A DNA stretch of 64,000 nt, taken from NCBI GenBank assembly GCA_017469945.1, contig JAFUFI010000027.1:1-64000 (forward strand), in the 5' to 3' direction. The position numbers were made by a program, and so were the translations under genes. Shown here piece by piece: positions 43,897-53,232 of this stretch. Origin of the DNA: Lachnospiraceae bacterium. Lineage in GTDB: Bacteria > Bacillota > Clostridia > Lachnospirales > Lachnospiraceae. The notes under the pieces are model-generated. The model ran no database searches, was not told the DNA's origin, and saw nothing but the letters and a program-made list of their open reading frames with translations. Each line of letters begins with the position of its first letter. The stretch's first letter is position 1.

Positions 43897-44811
43897 ATGA
43901 ATAAATTTCAGTATTTCGTTAAGAATACATGGAAGCACAGAGCACACGTTGTAATGGCTCTTCCTGTATTCATTATTCTTCTTCTCTTTGCCTACGTTCC
44001 TATGGGTGGACTTGTAATGGCATTTAAGAAGTTTGATTACACCTTAGGAATTTGGAGAAGCCCTTTCAACGGAATCGAAAACTTCAAGTTCCTTATCGCT
44101 TCTAAGCAGATTTTCCTTGAGATGACAAGAAATACTCTTATGTATTATGTCATCTTCACGGTACTGGGAACTTTCTTAAACGTAGCCCTTGCAATCGCAA
44201 TCGACCAGTTCATTGTTAAGCAGGCAGCGAAAGTAATGCAGACCTTGATGATCATCCCCGTGTTCATCTCCTTCGCAGCAGTACAGTTCATCGTATTTGC
44301 TTTCCTTAACGGAGATACCGGTATCATCGCTCACCTTACGGGAGTCAACTACAGGTTCTACTCCAACGCTAAATACTGGCCGGCGGTTCTGACGGTGGTT
44401 AAGATATGGAACAGCGTAGGATACGGATCGGTACTTTATATGTCGGTTCTCGCCGGAATCGACCAGGAGCTTTACGAAGCAGCCGAGATCGACGGTGCAA
44501 ACAGATGGCAGAAGATCTTCCACATCACCATCCCTTCACTGATCCCGATGATCACGGTTATGCTCCTTCTTTCAGTCGGCGGTATTATGAGATCTGACAC
44601 AGGTCTTTTCTACCAGGTAACACGTAACGTCGGAGGTCTTTACAGCACTACACAGGTTATCGACTCCTACGTACTGAATGCGATCTTTAAGAACTCCAAC
44701 TTTGGATATGTTGCTGCGGCAACCTTGTTCCAGTCGGTTATCGGACTTGTAATGATGCTGATAGCCAACGGCGTAGTCCGAAAGATAGAACCGGACGGAG
44801 CATTATTCTAA
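43897..44811 (+). CDS. CUT1 sugar ABC permease, LplB type
   Basis: This 304-residue permease has about six membrane helices and the EAA-type coupling loop YEAAEIDGANRWQKIFHITIP. The N-terminal KNTWKHRAHVVMALPVFIILLL segment is characteristic of LplB/YteP-like permeases. It lies 30 bases after the LacI gene and pairs with the permease encoded next. No ATPase is encoded in the cluster. Confidence 0.9.
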   Translation: MNKFQYFVKNTWKHRAHVVMALPVFIILLLFAYVPMGGLVMAFKKFDYTLGIWRSPFNGIENFKFLIASKQIFLEMTRNTLMYYVIFTVLGTFLNVALAIAIDQFIVKQAAKVMQTLMIIPVFISFAAVQFIVFAFLNGDTGIIAHLTGVNYRFYSNAKYWPAVLTVVKIWNSVGYGSVLYMSVLAGIDQELYEAAEIDGANRWQKIFHITIPSLIPMITVMLLLSVGGIMRSDTGLFYQVTRNVGGLYSTTQVIDSYVLNAIFKNSNFGYVAAATLFQSVIGLVMMLIANGVVRKIEPDGALF

Positions 44812-44829
44812 GGAGGAGGAAGAAAGAAA

Positions 44830-45756
44830 ATGGCAAAGAAAAATTTAGACTTAGCTCCTTCGGGAAAGAAACAAAAGTTTACAATAGGACAGTTCTTCTT
44901 GGGACTTATCCTCTTACTCTACACACTGTTTTGCTTTATCCCTGTACTCCTGGTTGTAACCAGTGCGTTCACGGATGAGAAAACCCTTTCAAAGAACGGA
45001 TTCAGTCTGTTCCCCGAAAAGTGGTCAATGGTTGGTATGAACGCCGTTCTTAAATACGGAAAGCAGCTTGCTATTTCATACGGAGTAACCATTGGTATTA
45101 CAATCGCCGGTGTTGTTATCGGACTTTTCGTAATGAGCCTTTTCGCTTATGCAATAAGCCGCAGAGACTTCGAGTTCAGAAAGTTCCTTAACATTTACCT
45201 TATAATCCCGATGCTTTTCTCGGGTGGACAGCTTTCTTGCTATATCATCTATACTTCAATGTATGGACTTAAGGACACCTTCGCACTCCTTGTACTTCCG
45301 ATATGTGTAAGTACAATGAACGTAGTAATCCTAAGAACCTACATTGCAAACAGTATACCCGAGGAGCTGATGGAAGCTGCAAAGATCGACGGTGCCGGAG
45401 AGTACCGCACATTCTTCCAGATCACATTCCCTCTCCTTAAGCCCTCACTTGCGGCTGTAGGATTTATGATGGCGACAATGTACTGGAACGAGTGGCAGAA
45501 CGCCCTCCTCTACATCACCAGCGACAAGAAGAAACCCTTACAGCTCTTACTTGTAAGTATTCAGAAGAGTATCGAGTTCCTTCTTAACAACACAAACGTT
45601 CCTTCATCCGTAAAGGCAGCAATGGGTGGTACGATTCCTCAGTACTCCTCAACAATGGCTACAGTGCTTATCGTTGTAGGACCTATCGTAATCGTATATC
45701 CTTTCTTCCAGAAGTACTTTGTAAAGGGACTTACAGTCGGATCCGTAAAGGGATGA
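44830..45756 (+). CDS. CUT1 sugar ABC permease, LplC type
   Basis: This 308-residue permease is the second membrane subunit, with six helices and the coupling loop MEAAKIDGAGEYRTFFQITFP. It ends YFVKGLTVGSVKG, the typical C-terminus of YtcP/LplC permeases. GGAGGAGGAAGAAAG precedes the start. Confidence 0.9.
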   Translation: MAKKNLDLAPSGKKQKFTIGQFFLGLILLLYTLFCFIPVLLVVTSAFTDEKTLSKNGFSLFPEKWSMVGMNAVLKYGKQLAISYGVTIGITIAGVVIGLFVMSLFAYAISRRDFEFRKFLNIYLIIPMLFSGGQLSCYIIYTSMYGLKDTFALLVLPICVSTMNVVILRTYIANSIPEELMEAAKIDGAGEYRTFFQITFPLLKPSLAAVGFMMATMYWNEWQNALLYITSDKKKPLQLLLVSIQKSIEFLLNNTNVPSSVKAAMGGTIPQYSSTMATVLIVVGPIVIVYPFFQKYFVKGLTVGSVKG

Positions 45757-45827
45757 TCAACTAATTTGATATCACTGGTCGCACAGTGCGGCTTGTAGAT
45801 ATAGAAGACCAAAGGGAGGTTTTATTA

Positions 45828-47363
45828 ATGAAAAAAAGAATTTTTTCATCATTGCTCGCTGTGGCAATGGCAGCAACTATGATTGCTGGATGTGGCGCTA
45901 AAGACACCACCTCAACTAGCAGCACAGATTCTTCAAGCACTACAAGTTCTTCAAGTTCTTCAACTGATGCTGGTACTTCAGATGCAAGCGGACTCGTAAA
46001 GGTTAGAGTTATGAGAGACTGCTTCAACCTTGGTACTACTTCTGAGGAGAGAACAAAGGAAGTTCAGGACGCTATCAATGCTTACATCGCAGACAAGATT
46101 GGCGTAGAAATCGAACTTACCGACATCGACAATGGTTCATATGCTGATAAGGCAAACCTTGCAATCGCAAACAACGAAGTTGATCTTCTTTGGACTGCAG
46201 CTTGGATGGGAACCGTAGGAACAAAGGATCTCTTCCGTGCAAACGCTGCAAAGGATATCACTGATCTTCTTCCCGGAACTGCACTCTATGATTCAATGGA
46301 TGCTAACACTTGGGAAGCTACCAAGTATGATGGAAGAAACTACTTCATCCCTGTTTACAAGGATAACGTAGAAGGATACAACTTCATGTTCCGTACCGCT
46401 TTCATCGACGAGGCAGGACTTGATGTTTCAGGCGTTAAGACTCTTGCAGATCTCGAGCCCGTTCTCGTAGCTGCTAAGGATGCAGGACTTAAGTATCCCT
46501 TCCTTACCCAGAAGACTGCAATGTTCTATCGTTGGTACATCGACAGCTTCGATTTCTTCACCGGTGACTCTACTTCAGACTGGGTTGCTGTAGACAGAGA
46601 TACCAACGAAGTTGTTAACACCATCGCTACCGATGAGTACAAAGAGTTCGTAACTCTTATCGCTAAGTGGGCTGATGCCGGATACATCTCTGAGGAAGAA
46701 GCTCAGAAGGCTACTTCAGAGCAGGCTACTTCTTCTCAGGATTGGGCAGTTTCATGGTGGACTGATATCCCTAACAACGGCGAAGCTAAGGGACGTTACA
46801 GCCAGGATGTAACCATGGTTAAGGCTACCAAGAACTATCTCCACACCGATTCAGCTCTTGGATCATGCTATGCAATCGCTGCATCTGCTTCTGACGAAGC
46901 TACTAAGGGTGCTATCGATTTCATGGGACTCCTTTACACCGATTCAAAGCTTGCTGACCTTTATACCTATGGTATCGAAGGAACCGACTTCAACTACGAT
47001 GATAACGGATACGTTGCAAAGGTTGCTGATGCTACCTACAACCACTCAATGTGGGAGTCTGCAAACGCTACCGTAGTTACCTGCGAAGCTGAGAACCCTT
47101 ACACTCCTGAGATGTACAAGGACTTCAACGGAAGCGCTGTTATCTCTTGCGCAAACGGATTCCAGTTCGACAAGGGACCTGTAGAAGACAAGTATGCTGC
47201 ATGCCAGAACGTATTTGAGACCTACGGATTCATGCTTGAGAACGGTGGAGTTGCTGAAGCTGATGTAGAGTCTACTCTTGCAGACTATCAGGCAGCTCTT
47301 GACGCAGCAGGATACCAGGATGTACTTGCTGAGTTCCAGAAGCAGTACAACGAGTGGAAGTAA
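45828..47363 (+). CDS. Sugar-binding lipoprotein, LplA type
   Basis: This 511-residue protein has lipobox MIAGC (C22), a Ser/Thr-rich linker (about 24-50), and a family 1 sugar-binding fold of the LplA type, ending in an all-helical segment similar to DUF3502 (VEDKYAACQNVFETYGFML). It is the specificity subunit of the preceding permeases. I start at 45828 because GGGAGG lies just before it. The ligand is probably a cello-oligosaccharide or other beta-glucan product, inferred from the nearby phosphorylase and shared regulator. Confidence 0.88.
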   Translation: MKKRIFSSLLAVAMAATMIAGCGAKDTTSTSSTDSSSTTSSSSSSTDAGTSDASGLVKVRVMRDCFNLGTTSEERTKEVQDAINAYIADKIGVEIELTDIDNGSYADKANLAIANNEVDLLWTAAWMGTVGTKDLFRANAAKDITDLLPGTALYDSMDANTWEATKYDGRNYFIPVYKDNVEGYNFMFRTAFIDEAGLDVSGVKTLADLEPVLVAAKDAGLKYPFLTQKTAMFYRWYIDSFDFFTGDSTSDWVAVDRDTNEVVNTIATDEYKEFVTLIAKWADAGYISEEEAQKATSEQATSSQDWAVSWWTDIPNNGEAKGRYSQDVTMVKATKNYLHTDSALGSCYAIAASASDEATKGAIDFMGLLYTDSKLADLYTYGIEGTDFNYDDNGYVAKVADATYNHSMWESANATVVTCEAENPYTPEMYKDFNGSAVISCANGFQFDKGPVEDKYAACQNVFETYGFMLENGGVAEADVESTLADYQAALDAAGYQDVLAEFQKQYNEWK

Positions 47364-47405
47364 TTCATAGCGAGAGCTTGAAAATTCCAATTAGTTAAAA
47401 CAATT

Positions 47406-47444
47406 AACCCCTGAACCAACTTGATTGGCTCAGGGGTTTTTTTA
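47406..47444 (+). terminator. Terminator of the sugar transporter operon
   Basis: AACCCCTGA and CCAA (47406-47419) pair with TTGG and TCAGGGGTT (47425-47438), followed by a T run. Confidence 0.92.
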
Positions 47445-47505
47445 TGCGGTAAAGTGCTTTTGCATATGCCGACGTTAAAGTGATCATATAGTTAGATTAA
47501 AAAGC

Positions 47506-48426
47506 CTACAGTACTGCGGGGAGAGCGTTCTCTCTTCTGTATTCAAGAGGAGTAGAACCTGTAGCGGATCTGAAGCATTCGCCGAAATAGCTGGGGCTGG
47601 AAAAGCCGGTCTCATAGCTGATGTCGGTTATGGAAAGGTCGCTTGTCTTTAAAAGGTCCATGCTCTGCTCGATACGGTAATCCCTTAAGAATTCGAAGGG
47701 GGTGCGATTTACGTAGGTGGAGAAGAGTTTTGTGCACATAGTCTTTCCTACGGCTCCGGCATTTGCAATATCCTCTAGGGAAATCTTTTCCTGATAGTGC
47801 TGCTGGATGTAGGAGATCATCTCCTTAAGGGTATTTAAGTGATGGTTAGACTTAATATGCTCTATAACAGTAGCCTTTCCCTGCCTGTAGATATTAACCC
47901 AGACGGAGAAAAAGAGCATCTGTATCTTAAGCTCAGATTCGGATTCCTCCGTAGCAAAATACATCTTTTCGATGTCGTCTAAAATCTCTTTTTGCCAGTC
48001 AACCTTTTCATCGAGGAACATATACTTAAGGGATGAGTTCCTTATGATGGGTTCAATGTACTGCCTGTCTACATGTTTTGATGCGCAAAGAAGCATAGGG
48101 TGCAGGATCACGCAATAAAAAACGCAAGGATTATCACCGTCGGCGCTTCCTACGTGAAGCTTTCTGGAGTTGATAAAAAGCCCCTGACCTGCGCTAAGTT
48201 TGATGGGAGTTCCCTCTACGGTATATATTAGGCTTCCGCTCTTGCAGTAGAGGAATTCCACTTCGTCGTGCCAGTGGTCTGTGACGCAAAAAGGATACAT
48301 TTCCGGATATGAATTCTTCTTTATATCCGAGAAAAAGCCCGGCGTTTTATACAGAAAGATCTGGGAGCCGTCCTCGCCGACACTGCAGTGTCTCGGGGGC
48401 GCTTGTTTATTTTTGTCGTAATCCAT
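47506..48426 (-). CDS. AraC-family transcriptional regulator
   Basis: This 306-residue regulator has an N-terminal cupin sensor (about 40-110; HWHDEVEFLYCKSGSLIYTV, LSAGQGLFINSRKLH) and a C-terminal pair of helix-turn-helix motifs (about 205-300; ISLEDIANAGAVGKTMCTKL, SITDISYETGFSSPSYFGEC). Sensors of this shape usually bind sugars. It is downstream of, and in the same direction as, the MATE gene with 12 bases between, so they are cotranscribed. Its targets are not evident. Confidence 0.88.
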   Translation of the reverse strand: MDYDKNKQAPPRHCSVGEDGSQIFLYKTPGFFSDIKKNSYPEMYPFCVTDHWHDEVEFLYCKSGSLIYTVEGTPIKLSAGQGLFINSRKLHVGSADGDNPCVFYCVILHPMLLCASKHVDRQYIEPIIRNSSLKYMFLDEKVDWQKEILDDIEKMYFATEESESELKIQMLFFSVWVNIYRQGKATVIEHIKSNHHLNTLKEMISYIQQHYQEKISLEDIANAGAVGKTMCTKLFSTYVNRTPFEFLRDYRIEQSMDLLKTSDLSITDISYETGFSSPSYFGECFRSATGSTPLEYRRENALPAVL

Positions 48427-48438
48427 TTTAATGCCTCT

Positions 48439-49815
48439 TTATTGTTTCTCTTTATAAGGTTTCTTATACCAGATTCCTGAAAAATATCTCAAGTTGCATA
48501 TAAGGGCTGTCACAAGCCAAGTAAGTCCGGTCGCATACCAGATTCCCATTTCGGAGATAGCTGTAATACTTGTAAGCGCGTAAGAAAATACCACTCGGCA
48601 TACAACTTCGGTAATTCCGTTGATCAAAGAAAAGTTAGCGTCTCCGACTCCGTTAAGGGTTCCTCTCGGAACGTAGATCAGTCCGAGAGCAAGATACATG
48701 ATGCTTGTGATATGTATTGCTCTGATGCTGAGATCAATAACCTCCGGTTCGTTTACAAAGAATCCGGAAATAAGTCTTGCGAAGATAAATACTATGGGTA
48801 TGATAACGACGTTGTAAATCGTAATAAGTCCCATACCGAGCTTGTATCCGCCCTTAACACGGTCAAACTGCTTTGCACCGAAGTTCTGGCCGCAGTAGGT
48901 GGTAAGAGCGCTGCTGATGGCGTTGTAAAACATTGATACAACGATATCTACTTTTGATGTGATGGTGAAAGCACTCATCGCGGTATGTCCGAAGCCGTTT
49001 ACAACTCTCTGAAGAACGATAAGTGAGATCGCAATCATAGAGCTCTGGATGGCAAGAGGTATACCGAGCCTGAAGGAGTGCCCGATAATATGCATATTGG
49101 GCTTTAAGTCGGCTCTTGTCAGCCTGAAGTAAGGCACTTTGACAAATGCGTAAATGAGGCTGATCAAAGCGGATATAGCCTGAGCTATTACTGTTGCGAG
49201 AGCTACACCGAATACGCCCATATCAAACTCTATTACAAGCAAAAGGTCCATTCCTACGTTGAGGAAGCTGGAGATAATAAGGAATATAAGGGGCGTCTTG
49301 GAATCTCCGAGAGCTCTCAGGACAGATGATACGCCGTTGTATATTGCTATAAAGAAAATTCCGCATACGGTTGTGCGAAGATAAACTACTGCATTCTCGA
49401 GGATGGGACCTTCGGGTGTGTTTAGGAAAACAAGGATCGGCCTTGCGAGGAAGAAACCGATGGCAGTAACAACAAGGGCCGAAAATGTGAGAACATAGAA
49501 AGAACTCGATATGGTCTCACGTATCTTGTTAGAATCGCCGGCTCCGAAGTATTGAGCTACGATTATTCCGATACCAATCGCCAGACCAGCGCTTAAGGAA
49601 AAGAATAAAAAGCTTAAAGAGCCACAGCTTCCGGTTGCGGCGAGGGCGTCGGCGTTAATGTACTTTCCGACGATAACGGAGTCCACCATATTATAGAACT
49701 GCTGAAAAAGGTTGCCTATAAACAGTGGGAGAGCGAAAATCAGGATATGCTTTACGGGATTACCGACGGTCATATCTGTGGTATTTTTTGTCTTTGTATT
49801 TTTTATATCACTCAT
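48439..49815 (-). CDS. MATE-family efflux transporter
   Basis: This 458-residue transporter has twelve predicted helices in two halves; MTVGNPVKHILIFALPLFIGNLFQQFYNMVD... opening, VDSVIVGKYINADALAA, and GQNFGAKQFDRVKGGYKLG are typical of the DinF/NorM-like MATE group in Firmicutes. It exports a cationic or drug-like compound using a sodium or proton gradient. I start at 49815; the frame is open 32 codons further upstream with no ribosome binding site. The substrate is unknown. Confidence 0.9.
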   Translation of the reverse strand: MSDIKNTKTKNTTDMTVGNPVKHILIFALPLFIGNLFQQFYNMVDSVIVGKYINADALAATGSCGSLSFLFFSLSAGLAIGIGIIVAQYFGAGDSNKIRETISSSFYVLTFSALVVTAIGFFLARPILVFLNTPEGPILENAVVYLRTTVCGIFFIAIYNGVSSVLRALGDSKTPLIFLIISSFLNVGMDLLLVIEFDMGVFGVALATVIAQAISALISLIYAFVKVPYFRLTRADLKPNMHIIGHSFRLGIPLAIQSSMIAISLIVLQRVVNGFGHTAMSAFTITSKVDIVVSMFYNAISSALTTYCGQNFGAKQFDRVKGGYKLGMGLITIYNVVIIPIVFIFARLISGFFVNEPEVIDLSIRAIHITSIMYLALGLIYVPRGTLNGVGDANFSLINGITEVVCRVVFSYALTSITAISEMGIWYATGLTWLVTALICNLRYFSGIWYKKPYKEKQ

Positions 49816-50007
49816 AGCCAATCCTCTATAAAAACAATCAACATTATTGCTTATAATGATATATCCCACAATCTGATATAAAAATATATAAATCCAACAG
49901 AAAAATATCAAAATAATTCAATTTGCTAAAATCTGCTACTGAATATAGGTATTATAACCACAGATTTAAAGAAAATAAATATAGATAAGAAAAAGTTTAT
50001 AAAATTT

Positions 50008-50035
50008 TTGGATTTAAAAAAATATATGATATAAT
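50008..50035 (+). promoter_or_regulatory. Promoter of the diguanylate cyclase gene
   Basis: TTGGAT (50008-50013) and a perfect TATAAT (50030-50035) are 16 bases apart, with TGA before the -10. The rest of the divergent region (49816-50090) is AT-rich; I see no other clear site. Confidence 0.7.
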
Positions 50036-50090
50036 TAAAATAACTATTTTTCTAAACTGTTGCGTAGGTAGGGTTCTTTCGGAGGTTTTG

Positions 50091-52421
50091 ATGCGACGAA
50101 CTGGCAATAGCAAAAGAAAGTTAATAGGGCTTTTGGTCAGCAGTATCACGGATACATTTTCAATCCAGCTGATCAGAGGCGTTGTGCGCGCCGCAAAGGC
50201 TCGTGGGGTAGATGTTGTTATTTTTCCGGGGAAATATCTTGACAGAGATCTGTCTGACCGAACTGAGATCATGTATGAATATCAGTTCGCTACATTGTTT
50301 TCATACGCTGATATACACACGGTTGACGGACTTATAATCTCGGCTAACAGCATCGGATGCCATACAAATGATGAGAGGATGAGACAGTTTGTGGATGAGT
50401 ATTCGGACATCCCTTCTGTGCTTGTGGCTACGCGTTTTGAAGGCCATACATGCATTTGCTATGACAATATGAATGCTGTCAGAGAAGGTGTTGACTACCT
50501 TATTAAAAGAGAGGGCTGCAAAAAAATCTGTCAGCTTGCAGGGCCCGAGTGCAATACCGATGTTATCGAGCGCCAGCAGGCATACGTTGAGACTCTTGAA
50601 TCCAATGGTCTTTCCTTTAGCGAAGAGATGAGTGTAAACGGCGACTTTATGGAGTCGGATGTAACTAAGGCTGCCATGGAGCAGCTTATGGACAAAAATC
50701 CTGACATGGATGCCGTTTTTTGCCACAACGACAATATGGCGATGGTGGCTTACGAAGTTATAAGGAGCCGCGGATTGGAGCCCGGAGTAGATGTTAAGGT
50801 TCTCGGATATGACAATGTTCGCGAGAGCGCTTCTTTTGATCCGCCTCTTGCGACGATAAGCGCCGATCCTATCCTGCTTGGAGAAAAGGCTTTTAACTGT
50901 CTTGAAGAAAAGATGGACGGAAAGCAGTTTGGGGATATTACGCTTCCCGCAAAGCTTATCGGAAGAGAATCTCTCGGTCCAAAGTATGCCGAGGAAAGAC
51001 GTCATCTTATTACTGATGAAATGACTCTCCGCGAGGATTTTGCGGAAGTTTTCTACAGATATATAAATGAAAAGAGCCCCGAGGAAACGGAAGAAGTTTA
51101 CCAAAAGTTCGAGGTTCTTATGAGGGCTGTGCTTAAATCTCTTGGAAAACAGCTCGATCTTTCAAACACATCTGACGATATTGTCAGAAAGTTTGAAGAC
51201 CTTATCAAGTCCGATGCCGTATATTATATGGATACTGAGGCGATGATAAGATTTATAGACAGGCAGGGAACAAGATCGATCGAAGTAAGAGAATCTGATC
51301 CCGAAGGCGCTATGAGAAGCAGAGCCCTTGTTGCCGAAATCTATAAAAGACTTGTACAGGCGGTCGAAAAGCGTATGAATACCAACGAGTACCGCAAAAA
51401 GGAGATCGACAGCCAGACCAAGAATTTCGTAAAAGAGTCTATGAGCTTCAGGCACGGAACGGACCAAAGCTACCAGGTACTTCTTGAGCATTTGCGCTGG
51501 GCCGGAGTTACCGACGGATGTATTTATACATTTGAAAACCCTATCATCCATCTTGAAGGCGAGAGATATATCCCTCCCGCTACCAACTATCTGAAGGCTT
51601 ATCTTCTTGACAATAAAGTTGCGATACCTCCTACCGGTAAGCAAAAAAGACCCCTTACCGGAGGCCTTATACCTGAGGAACTTTGGGATACTCCGAAGCA
51701 GATGATAATCGCTCCCCTATTCTTTACCGAGGAATTGTACGGATTTTTTATGTGCAATATGAGTGAGGAGCTTTTCTCTGAAGGAGAGTTCATAATAAAC
51801 CAGCTTGGAGCGGCGGCGCGTATGCTCGATATCCTTAGAGAAAACGAGGAAAACCAGCAGCGGCTTGAAGATAACCTCTCTCTTGCAAATGAGATGAACG
51901 CCCAGCTTGATACTATGTCAAGATCGGATCCGCTTACGGGCCTTTTAAACAGAAGAGGCTTTACCGATGCGGCCAATGACTTCCTTATAAGATCTCAAAA
52001 CGCAAGACAATCCTGTATCGTCGGATATGTGGATATGAATAACCTTAAAGTCGTTAATGACAGGTTTGGCCATGAAGAAGGAGATTTCTCCCTTAAGAGT
52101 ATCGCTGCCGTTATGGCGAAGGTTTTAAGCGGAGGAAAATCCGTTGTCGGACGTATAGGCGGAGATGAATTTGCGTTTATCACCGTGGGTTATACCGCTG
52201 AAGCGGATGAAATCGAAGAGAAGGTTAAATCGAGCTTCATAGCTTTCAATAAATCCACGGATAAGGAGTACAACGTTACGGCTTCAATCGGAATGTATCC
52301 CATAAAAGGCGGTGAAGAGATAAGCCTTGAGGATGCCCTTTCTTACGCTGACGAAGCTTTGTATGTGGCTAAGCAGACAAAAGACAGAAATGTCTTAAAG
52401 AACGTCAATTCCCAAAACTGA
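50091..52421 (+). CDS. Diguanylate cyclase with LacI-like sugar-binding sensor
   Basis: This 776-residue cytoplasmic protein has an unusual order of domains. Residues about 9-305 form a LacI/periplasmic-binding-protein-type sensor without any DNA-binding head (KLIGLLVSSITDTFSIQLI, AVFCHNDNMAMVAYEVI, VKVLGYDNVRESASFDPPLA). A helical region and a GAF-like domain follow (about 310-595), then a coiled coil (about 595-620) and a GGDEF domain with DPLTGLLNRRGF and the active-site motif RIGGDEFAF near residue 690. It should make c-di-GMP in response to a small ligand, probably a sugar. No signal peptide or membrane segment is visible. I start at ATG 50091 with GGAGG 5 bases upstream. Confidence 0.88.
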   Translation: MRRTGNSKRKLIGLLVSSITDTFSIQLIRGVVRAAKARGVDVVIFPGKYLDRDLSDRTEIMYEYQFATLFSYADIHTVDGLIISANSIGCHTNDERMRQFVDEYSDIPSVLVATRFEGHTCICYDNMNAVREGVDYLIKREGCKKICQLAGPECNTDVIERQQAYVETLESNGLSFSEEMSVNGDFMESDVTKAAMEQLMDKNPDMDAVFCHNDNMAMVAYEVIRSRGLEPGVDVKVLGYDNVRESASFDPPLATISADPILLGEKAFNCLEEKMDGKQFGDITLPAKLIGRESLGPKYAEERRHLITDEMTLREDFAEVFYRYINEKSPEETEEVYQKFEVLMRAVLKSLGKQLDLSNTSDDIVRKFEDLIKSDAVYYMDTEAMIRFIDRQGTRSIEVRESDPEGAMRSRALVAEIYKRLVQAVEKRMNTNEYRKKEIDSQTKNFVKESMSFRHGTDQSYQVLLEHLRWAGVTDGCIYTFENPIIHLEGERYIPPATNYLKAYLLDNKVAIPPTGKQKRPLTGGLIPEELWDTPKQMIIAPLFFTEELYGFFMCNMSEELFSEGEFIINQLGAAARMLDILRENEENQQRLEDNLSLANEMNAQLDTMSRSDPLTGLLNRRGFTDAANDFLIRSQNARQSCIVGYVDMNNLKVVNDRFGHEEGDFSLKSIAAVMAKVLSGGKSVVGRIGGDEFAFITVGYTAEADEIEEKVKSSFIAFNKSTDKEYNVTASIGMYPIKGGEEISLEDALSYADEALYVAKQTKDRNVLKNVNSQN

Positions 52422-52447
52422 AAAAATCTTTACATTATATAAATGAA

Positions 52448-52477
52448 AAAATGCTCTGCCAACAGGCAGAGCATTTT
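52448..52477. terminator. Bidirectional terminator
   Basis: AAAATGCTCTGCC (52448-52460) pairs perfectly with GGCAGAGCATTTT (52465-52477) around AACA. The A/T ends give a U run on both strands, serving the cyclase gene and the convergent XRE gene. Confidence 0.9.
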
Positions 52478-52517
52478 GCGTTTAACAATTGCGTTCAATT
52501 TTGAAAAGCGTCCCGGA

Positions 52518-52850
52518 TCAAACAAGTTTATTGTAATAAGCTACAACTTTGTTGAATACCTTTTCATCGCAGCTCTGAAGAGCTTTGACGAGGGTAAAGA
52601 GCTCGGGATCTTCCTTTTTGGTGATCACGACTCTGTCGGGAGCGGGAGTTTTCTTTGCTCCGGTCAGATATTCGTAAGAAACACCGAACTTTTCAGCGAT
52701 AAACTGTATAATCTGGTAAGAAGGCGTGCGCTCGCCGCGTTCGTATCTTCCGTATCCCATAGCGGACATGTTAAGAAGCTTAGCGGCTTCAGCTTTGTTT
52801 AAACCGAGCTTTTTTCTAGATGCTTCGAGTCTTTCAGGCATGAATTCCAT
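52518..52850 (-). CDS. XRE-family helix-turn-helix regulator
   Basis: This 110-residue protein has a Cro/C1-type helix-turn-helix (about 7-62; RLEASRKKLGLNKAEAAKLL, GYGRYERGERTPSYQIIQFI, FGVSYEYLTG) and a short C-terminal tail. AAAGGAGG stands 8 bases before the start codon. Its targets are unknown; the opp operon transcribed divergently from it is the nearest candidate. Confidence 0.85.
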   Translation of the reverse strand: MEFMPERLEASRKKLGLNKAEAAKLLNMSAMGYGRYERGERTPSYQIIQFIAEKFGVSYEYLTGAKKTPAPDRVVITKKEDPELFTLVKALQSCDEKVFNKVVAYYNKLV

Positions 52851-52875
52851 AAGAGTACCTCCTTTATACTATTTA

Positions 52876-52903
52876 ATTATAACCAACAATAAAAAATCTG
52901 TAA
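52876..52903 (-). promoter_or_regulatory. Promoter of the XRE gene
   Basis: On the minus strand TTACAG (52903-52898) and a perfect TATAAT (52881-52876) are 16 bases apart, close to the start codon at 52850. Confidence 0.6.
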
Positions 52904-53232
52904 CCATTGGATAGCGTAACACAGTTTACATATTTTTTCAAGTGTTTTATAATCATTAACTTGGAAACCGCGTATAAAAATGCATGATAAAAAAGGTCAA
53001 GAAAAATCGCATTTCTCGGAAGAAAACGATTTTATCCAAGGAAACTGCAATATTTTTTAAACATTTTTGTCTTGATAATTGATTTATTATATCATACATG
53101 CTAAAATTATTACGCTTATTTCTTGGAAAAGGTGGATTATTGTATACAATAACACAATTCCTTTCTCCGCAATCGTTCCCGCTATATAAAACGGGTAATA
53201 TAGATTGAAAATATAATTAGGAGGAACCATTT
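52904..53232. promoter_or_regulatory. AT-rich control region of the opp operon
   Basis: No gene is visible. A likely oppA promoter is TTGTCT (53067-53072) with TATCAT (53090-53095), 17 bases apart. About 35 bases upstream, GAAAACGATTTTA (53022-53034) resembles the LacI-type sites at 36138, 42468 and 42811. The remaining leader of about 130 bases ends in TTAGGAGGAACC before the start codon. Confidence 0.45.

Noticed and set aside
50301..51104. A 267-codon open frame on the minus strand
   Set aside because: It lies opposite the sensor domain of the diguanylate cyclase and has no start signals.
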